Under the pieces are notes generated by a model that saw only the letters and a list, made by a program, of their open reading frames with translations, was not told the origin of the DNA and searched no databases. Below, piece by piece: positions 58,989 to 64,000 of a stretch of DNA of 64,000 bases (position 1 is the stretch's first letter; every line of letters starts with the position of its first letter). Origin of the DNA: Microlunatus kandeliicorticis (GTDB lineage Bacteria; Actinomycetota; Actinomycetes; Propionibacteriales; Propionibacteriaceae); contig NZ_JACGWT010000003.1 of assembly GCF_014137855.1 (NCBI RefSeq), positions 558,001-622,000 of the forward strand, read 5' to 3'. The translations under genes and the position numbers were made by a program.

Positions 58989-59001
58989 CCCGGTCCTCCG
59001 C

Positions 59002-59901
59002 TCAGCCCCGGGAGCCGGCGTGGGTGTCGAGCGCGGTGGCCAGGGCGGTGGCCGCGTCGTAGTCGGAGGGCAGCGGCAGCTGCGGCGGCCGGACGGTGCC
59101 GAGCGAACGGCCCTGGCGCTCGCCGGCCAGCCGCTTGAGCACGGCCACCGAGGTGTGCTGCTTGGTCATCGCGCGGACCTGCCGGAGGTGACCGGCCAGC
59201 GCGGCCGCCTCGTCGTCGCGGCCGGCCCGGACGTGGTCGTAGAGCTGCACCATCAGGTCCGGTACGACGTTGGCCAGCGCCGAGATCGTCCCGGCGGCGA
59301 TCCGCAGCCCACCGGGCACGTCGTCCTCGGTCCCGAGCAGCACCCCGCGACCGGCCTCGTGCACCGCCTCGGCGTAGCCGGGCGAGCCGTCGGAGTCCTT
59401 GACCCCCCACACCGGCAGCCGGCCGACGACCTCGGCCGGGACCCCGACCGCGTACTTGGGGATGTGGTAGACGATCACCGGGTGGTCGGTGGCGTCCAGC
59501 ACCCGCCGGTAGAAGAGCTCGAGCCCCTCGGCGCTGACCGGTTTGACGTAGTAGGGCGGCAGCACCAGCACCGCGGTCGCCGGCGCCCCGGCCAGGAAGG
59601 CCAGTTGGTCGAGGGTGTCGGGCAGGTTGCCCTCGGCCACCGTGGGCACCAGCTGGAAGCCGTCGGGCAGGTCGAGGGCGAACAGCCGCTCGAGCACCGT
59701 CCGCTTCTCGCCGGTGGCGATCACCGGGCCCTCGCCGTTGGTCCCGAACGGCACGATGCCGCGGACGCCGTGCCCGGCCAGCCACGTGACGTGGCCGAGG
59801 TAGGCCTCGACGTCGAGACTGCACCGGTCGTCGTCGCGCATCGGGCTGACGTTGGCGACGTAGACCCCGCCGAGCAGGTCGGACGGCTCCCCCATGATCA
59901 T
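59002..59901 (-). CDS. DapA-family (KDG/KDPG-type) aldolase
   Basis: A 299-residue class I aldolase of the dihydrodipicolinate synthase family. GTNGEG (about 53-58) is the substrate-carboxylate loop, Tyr145 (VYHIPKY) and Schiff-base Lys168 (WGVKDSDG) are in place. In this operon it probably cleaves 2-keto-3-deoxy(6-phospho)galactonate to pyruvate and glyceraldehyde (phosphate). Archaeal KDG aldolases have the same fold. ATGA overlap with the kinase. Confidence 0.88.
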   Translation of the reverse strand: MIMGEPSDLLGGVYVANVSPMRDDDRCSLDVEAYLGHVTWLAGHGVRGIVPFGTNGEGPVIATGEKRTVLERLFALDLPDGFQLVPTVAEGNLPDTLDQLAFLAGAPATAVLVLPPYYVKPVSAEGLELFYRRVLDATDHPVIVYHIPKYAVGVPAEVVGRLPVWGVKDSDGSPGYAEAVHEAGRGVLLGTEDDVPGGLRIAAGTISALANVVPDLMVQLYDHVRAGRDDEAAALAGHLRQVRAMTKQHTSVAVLKRLAGERQGRSLGTVRPPQLPLPSDYDAATALATALDTHAGSRG

Positions 59902-60851
59902 CTCCCCAGGTCCTCGCGTTGGTCGGTGAACGCCTCGAGCTCGGCCCGGCTGGGCAGGCCCTCGTAGTCACCGTGGCTCTGGACGCAGAACGCGCCCATC
60001 GCGTTGGCGGTCCGCAGCCGGTCGGCCGGCTCCGCACCGGCCAGCCGTGCGGCCAGGTATCCGGCGGCGAACGCGTCGCCGGCCCCGATCGGGTCGACCT
60101 CGGTGACGGCGAAGCCGTCCACCTCGTGCCGGACGCCGTCGATCAGGGCGACGCAGCCGCGTGCACCGCGCTTGAGCACGGTCTCCGCCGGGCCGCGCTC
60201 GGCCAGCCGGTCGAGCGCGGTGTCGTCGTCCCAGCCCCACAGGGCTCGCGCCTCCTCGTGCCCGACCAGCAGCAGGTCGACCCGGTCGAGCACCGCCTCG
60301 GTGGCCGCCCGGGCCGCCTCCGGGGCCCACAACCGGCTGCGGTAGTTGACGTCGTAGCTGACCAGCAGCCCGCGCTGGTGGGCCTGGTCGAGCAGCCAGT
60401 CGACGAAGCCGGCGCAGCTCTCGGACAGGGCGGCGGTGATCCCGCTCAGGTGCAGCACCTCGGCGCCGTCGAGCACCGCCGGGTCGAGACATCCCGGCGC
60501 GAGCGCGGAGCCGGCCGAGCCCCGTCGGTAGTAGTAGACCCGGGTGGCGCCGGCCACCTGCTCGCGCAGGTAGAGCGCGGTCGGGCGGGTCGGGTCGACG
60601 ATCACCGCGCCGGTGTCGACGCCCTCGGCGCGGATCCGGTGCAGCACCAGCTGGCCGGGCTCGTCGTCGCCGACCGCGCCGAGCCACCGGCTGCAGACGC
60701 CGAGCCGGCTCAGCCCGATGGCCACGTTGCTCTCCGCCCCGCCGGCGGACGCGCTCAGCGCCCCGGCGTGCCGGAGCCGCCCCGGCCCCGTGGGCGCGAC
60801 GAGCATCATCGTCTCGCCGGCGGTCACCACGCGTACCTGGTCGCCGGTCAC
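59898..60851 (-). CDS. PfkB-family 2-keto-3-deoxy-sugar-acid kinase
   Basis: A 317-residue ribokinase-family kinase. AGGAESNVAIGLSRLG (about 36-51) is the N-terminal signature and DPIGAGDAFAAGY (catalytic Asp259) the C-terminal one. VYYYRRGSAGSAL resembles KDG kinase substrate loops. It would phosphorylate the DgoD product before the aldolase acts. This is not the E. coli DgoK family, which is unrelated. GTG start at 60851. Confidence 0.88.
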   Translation of the reverse strand: MTGDQVRVVTAGETMMLVAPTGPGRLRHAGALSASAGGAESNVAIGLSRLGVCSRWLGAVGDDEPGQLVLHRIRAEGVDTGAVIVDPTRPTALYLREQVAGATRVYYYRRGSAGSALAPGCLDPAVLDGAEVLHLSGITAALSESCAGFVDWLLDQAHQRGLLVSYDVNYRSRLWAPEAARAATEAVLDRVDLLLVGHEEARALWGWDDDTALDRLAERGPAETVLKRGARGCVALIDGVRHEVDGFAVTEVDPIGAGDAFAAGYLAARLAGAEPADRLRTANAMGAFCVQSHGDYEGLPSRAELEAFTDQREDLGR

Positions 60852-60912
60852 TGGCCCAGTATCCCGTGCCGCCCGGCGCGGGTGCGCGGGCGGTCGCCGC
60901 CGGTCACCGGGA

Positions 60913-62337
60913 TCACGAGGACGCGGTGCCGACCCCGGCCTGCTGGGTGGCCTCGGCCTCCTCGCGCTCCACGTAGCCGTACATCTCGGGCAGGATGAAC
61001 TTGGCCGACAGGAAGCCGATCGCCGACAGCACCGCGACGGCCAGCGTGGCCCCGAACTTGCCCCAGGCCTCGTTCATGATCGGGAAGATGAAGGCACCGA
61101 AGAACGAGGCCGCCTTGACGAACACGTACCCGAAGCCCGAGGCGGTCGCCTTGAACCGCGGCGGCGCGACCATCGAGGTGATGGTCATCCCGTTCGAGGC
61201 GTCCCAGTAGTGCCCCCACATCAGCACGCAGGCGGCGATCACGATGATCACCTTCCAGTCGTACTTGAGCGCGAAGGCGCCGACCACCAGACCGACGAAG
61301 GCCAGCCCGAAGCCCCACATCGCCACGCCGCGGTGGCCGATCCGGGACAGCATCAGCGGCGCGGTGAACCCGGCGATGGTGGCCAGCACGTAGATCATCG
61401 CGGTGATCAGGTTGGTGCCGGTGATGTTGCCGCTGCTGGAGACCCCGACCCCGGCGACCACCAGGATGACCGGGAGGTAGAAGCCGAACGCGGTGAACTC
61501 CGCACCCTGGCAGGCGTTGCTGATCCAGCCGAAGATCGTCGCGCGCTTCTTCACCGGGTCGGCCCAGATGACCTTGAGGAAGTCCCCGACCCTGGGCTTG
61601 GCCATCACGACGTCCTCGGCCGGGAGCATCTCCAGCGGGTCGTCGAACAGCCGCTGCGAGGTCTCCTTGGCCTGGGCGAACCGGCCGCGGTGGATCAGCG
61701 AGAGCGGGGTCTCGGGCAGGTCGAGCCGGGCGATCAGCAGGATGGCCGCCGGGATCGCGCCGAGCCCGAGGCCGATCCGCCAGAGCAGCTCGTGGTCCAT
61801 GCCGCTGACGTACATCAGGGTGATCACCAGAATGGCGAACACCTCGCCGACCCCGAACATGAACTGCCAGCGCGAGCCCATCCGCTCGCGGGCACCCTTG
61901 CTCATCGACTCCATGATGTAGGCGTAGCCGTTGGCGATGTCGCTGCCCAGCGGGATGCCGATCAGGAACCGGATGATGATCAGGTCGACCACGTTCTGGC
62001 TGAAGCCCTGGGCGATGGCCAGCACGATGAACAGCACCATGGTCAGCACGAAGACGCGCTTGCGTCCGAGTCGGTCGGCGATGAACCCGCCGATCAGTGC
62101 GCCGATCAGCGCACCGCCCTGGACGCCCGCGGTGAGCAGGCCGAGCTGCACCGCCGACGGGTTGTACTCGGCCTTGATGAAGACGAGCAGGAACGAGATG
62201 GCGTAGAGGTCCCAGGCCTCGATCAGGATCGTGGCGATCATCATCCAGCCGCCGCGACTCGACGACACGGTTCCTGGTTTGTTCAGCAGCCGCACGGTGG
62301 CCTGATCGGCCAGCTCACGGAGTCTTCCCTGGTCCAC
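60913..62337 (-). CDS. MFS sugar/sugar-acid transporter
   Basis: A 474-residue major facilitator with 12 predicted helices; GGFIADRLGRKRVF and the PETPLSLIHRGR loop are sugar-porter signatures. It is the first gene of the operon and is probably the galactonate (or related) importer. GTG start at 62337 with GGAGGTC upstream. It is 61 bases from the kinase. Divergent from the amidohydrolase gene at 62508. Confidence 0.9.
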   Translation of the reverse strand: MDQGRLRELADQATVRLLNKPGTVSSSRGGWMMIATILIEAWDLYAISFLLVFIKAEYNPSAVQLGLLTAGVQGGALIGALIGGFIADRLGRKRVFVLTMVLFIVLAIAQGFSQNVVDLIIIRFLIGIPLGSDIANGYAYIMESMSKGARERMGSRWQFMFGVGEVFAILVITLMYVSGMDHELLWRIGLGLGAIPAAILLIARLDLPETPLSLIHRGRFAQAKETSQRLFDDPLEMLPAEDVVMAKPRVGDFLKVIWADPVKKRATIFGWISNACQGAEFTAFGFYLPVILVVAGVGVSSSGNITGTNLITAMIYVLATIAGFTAPLMLSRIGHRGVAMWGFGLAFVGLVVGAFALKYDWKVIIVIAACVLMWGHYWDASNGMTITSMVAPPRFKATASGFGYVFVKAASFFGAFIFPIMNEAWGKFGATLAVAVLSAIGFLSAKFILPEMYGYVEREEAEATQQAGVGTASS

Positions 62338-62507
62338 GACGACCTCCAGAACCTCGATGGCTGCGCCACATCATGCCACTGCGGACGGCGCTGTCCAGAG
62401 GGGTGTCGACGGGCCCGGTCAAGATCGCCACGGCGGCCGTGCGCGGCTGCTCCGACAGCTGCCGGACCCGTGCCTGCGGCCCGACCCCGGACCGGTAGAA
62501 AGGGCCC

Positions 62508-64000
62508 GTGTCCCTGATCCGTGGTGTCCGGCTGGTCCGTCCCGGGCCCGGCCCGATCGGCACCGACCGCGCCGGTACGGTCGACCTCCGCTGGTCCGAC
62601 GGCGAGCAGCCGGTGATCACCGCGATCGAGCCGGAGCTGGAGCGGCTGCCGGGCGAGCCGGTGACCGAGGCTGCTGGACGCTGGGCGATCCCGGGGCTCT
62701 GGGACGCGCACGTCCACCTCGGGCAGTGGGCGCTGGCCCGCACCCGGCTCGACCTGACCGGTTCGGCAGGGCCGGAGGAGGTCGTCGCCCGTGTCGTCCG
62801 GCACCTGGCCACCCGCCCCGACGACGGTTCGGACGCCGACCCCCCGACGCCGCTGCTCGGCCAGGGCTACCGGTCCGGGCCGTGGGCCCGGCAGCCGACG
62901 GTCGCCGAGCTGGACGCGGTGGTCGGGGACCGTCCGGTCGCGCTGACCAGCGGCGACGCCCACAACGGCTGGCTCAACACGGCCGCGCTCCGGCTGCTCG
63001 GGCTGCCGGGCCGCGACACCCCGCTCGAGGAGAACGAGTGGTTCGCGGTGATCCCGCAGCTGCAGGCGCTCACCGTCTCTCCGGCCACCGTGCTGCGGGC
63101 CTATCGCGAGGCGGTGGCCGACGCGGCCGCCCACGGGGTGGTCGGAGTGACCGACTTCGAGTTCGCCGCCAACGTCGCCGAGTGGCCTGCGCGGATGGCC
63201 GCCGGCGTCGACCGGTTACGGATCCGGGCGGCCAGCTATCCCGACGCGCTCGAGGACGTGATCAGCCGGGGGCTGCGGACCGGTGACCCGGTCGACCCGG
63301 CCCTCCCGCTGCTCCGCACCGGTCCGCTCAAGATCATCTCCGACGGGTCGCTCAACACCCGCACCGCCTACTGCTGCGAGCCCTACCCGGGGGTGCCGCT
63401 GCCCGCACCGCGCGGCACCCAGAACGTCGGGCCGGAGGAGCTGCAGCGGTTGCTGGCCCGGGCCGACGCGCACGGGATCGAGGCGGCGGTGCACGCCATC
63501 GGCGACGCAGCGGTGGCCGACGCGCTCGACGCCTTCGCGGCCACCGGTGCGCGCGGATCCGTGGAGCACGCCCAGCTGATGCGGCGCGCCGACCACGCCC
63601 GGATGGCCGCCCTGCCGGTCCGGGCCAGCGTGCAGCCCGCGCACCTGCTCGACGACCGCGACGTCACCGCCCAGCTCTGGCCCGACCGGGGCGACCGGTG
63701 CTTCCCGCTGCGCTCGCTGCTCGACGCCGGGGTGCCGCTGGCGCTGGGCTCCGACGCCCCGGTCTCGCCACTCGACCCGTGGCTGGCCATGGCCGCGGCG
63801 GTGCACCGGTCGGCCGACGAGCGTCCACCCTGGAACCCGGACGAGGCGATCACCGCCGCCGAGGCGCTGATCGCCAGCACCGACGGGCACCCGATGATCA
63901 CCGTCGGGATGCCGGCCGACCTGGTGCTGCTCGACCACGACCCGCTGCCGCGGGTCGACGGCACCGCCGAGGCGGGCGCCGCCCTCCGTGCGGTGCGGGT
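62508..64000 (+). CDS. Amidohydrolase family 3 (YtcJ-like), 3' end beyond the window
   Basis: At least 497 codons are visible and the frame is open to the window end. It is a metal-dependent amidohydrolase: IPGLWDAHVHLGQW (His68, His70), LKIISDGSLNTRTA, AVHAIGDAAV, SVEHAQ and LGSDAPVSPLDPW. YtcJ-type proteins hydrolyse amides or carbamates. GTG start at 62508, with TAGAAA ending 6 bases upstream. Divergent from the galactonate MFS gene, so it may be co-regulated. Confidence 0.92.
   Translation, partial: MSLIRGVRLVRPGPGPIGTDRAGTVDLRWSDGEQPVITAIEPELERLPGEPVTEAAGRWAIPGLWDAHVHLGQWALARTRLDLTGSAGPEEVVARVVRHLATRPDDGSDADPPTPLLGQGYRSGPWARQPTVAELDAVVGDRPVALTSGDAHNGWLNTAALRLLGLPGRDTPLEENEWFAVIPQLQALTVSPATVLRAYREAVADAAAHGVVGVTDFEFAANVAEWPARMAAGVDRLRIRAASYPDALEDVISRGLRTGDPVDPALPLLRTGPLKIISDGSLNTRTAYCCEPYPGVPLPAPRGTQNVGPEELQRLLARADAHGIEAAVHAIGDAAVADALDAFAATGARGSVEHAQLMRRADHARMAALPVRASVQPAHLLDDRDVTAQLWPDRGDRCFPLRSLLDAGVPLALGSDAPVSPLDPWLAMAAAVHRSADERPPWNPDEAITAAEALIASTDGHPMITVGMPADLVLLDHDPLPRVDGTAEAGAALRAVR

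Overview
This is a high-GC, gene-dense, actinobacterial-type chromosomal window. Support comes from the GC-rich third codon positions, frequent GTG starts, ATGA/GTGA operon overlaps, an actinobacterial DUF3263 protein, and an arsenic phosphatase-like protein of the actinobacterial C-x5-K type. A Propionibacteriales-like organism is my guess and is not proven by the sequence. I see no CRISPR array, no transposase or integrase, and no rRNA. One tRNA (Thr, TGT) is present. The longest stretch without a gene is about 290 bases (10626-10913).

Layout. 1-35: the first codons of a urease gamma gene leaving the window leftward. 203-4605: a five-gene MoxR/DUF58/DUF4129 operon in which every junction is a 4-base overlap. 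4639-7050: a divergent redox locus of a His-rich-tailed methyltransferase, a CxxC flavoprotein and an XRE-cupin regulator around a palindrome. 7129-9849: a DUF3263 gene, a Gfo/Idh oxidoreductase and manA. 9947-20260: tRNA-Thr followed by an accessory-looking mosaic: a broken lipoprotein/MarR pair, a KOW-like mini-protein, a CPT-like kinase, WYL and VOC genes, an Erm-like methylase, a glycogen-debranching-like glucosidase, an unrecognised HExxH protein, an esterase and a GNAT. 20304-23854: a ClC channel and small housekeeping or hypothetical genes. 23882-26684: an arsenic locus (arsR, then arsM, acr3 and an arsC-like gene) with two operator copies. 26704-32015: a sugar ABC importer, its AraC regulator and a phytanoyl-CoA-dioxygenase-like gene. 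32020-41259: a Mug-type glycosylase, a VOC protein, a large YncE/phosphoesterase, an ABC exporter with a His-rich ATPase tail, a ceramidase-like enzyme and an MFS carrier. 41430-51700: a GNAT, a glycosyltransferase, tandem small paralogues, an F420-reductase-like gene, a GH125-GH3-nitrilase cluster behind a LacI-like operator, and a secreted lectin-Fn3-sugar-dehydrogenase protein. 51757-54173: thiM-thiE-thiD under a TPP riboswitch. 54251-62337: a quinone-reductase-like gene and a six-gene galactonate operon (MFS, PfkB kinase, DapA-fold aldolase, dgoD, serine hydrolase, P450). 62508-end: a truncated YtcJ-type amidohydrolase.

Genes working together. DgoD, the DapA-fold aldolase, the PfkB kinase and the MFS carrier form a complete sugar-acid route. 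ThiM, ThiE and ThiD salvage thiazole and pyrimidine into thiamine phosphate. ArsM, ACR3 and the ArsC-like protein form an arsenic response with divergent ArsR. The GH125 and GH3 enzymes look like intracellular glycan trimming.

Two window-wide patterns stand out. Many single or first genes carry a -10-like hexamer ending exactly 6 bases before the start codon, which predicts leaderless transcripts. A dispersed hairpin repeat with an invariant loop and a covarying stem recurs in four intergenic spaces.
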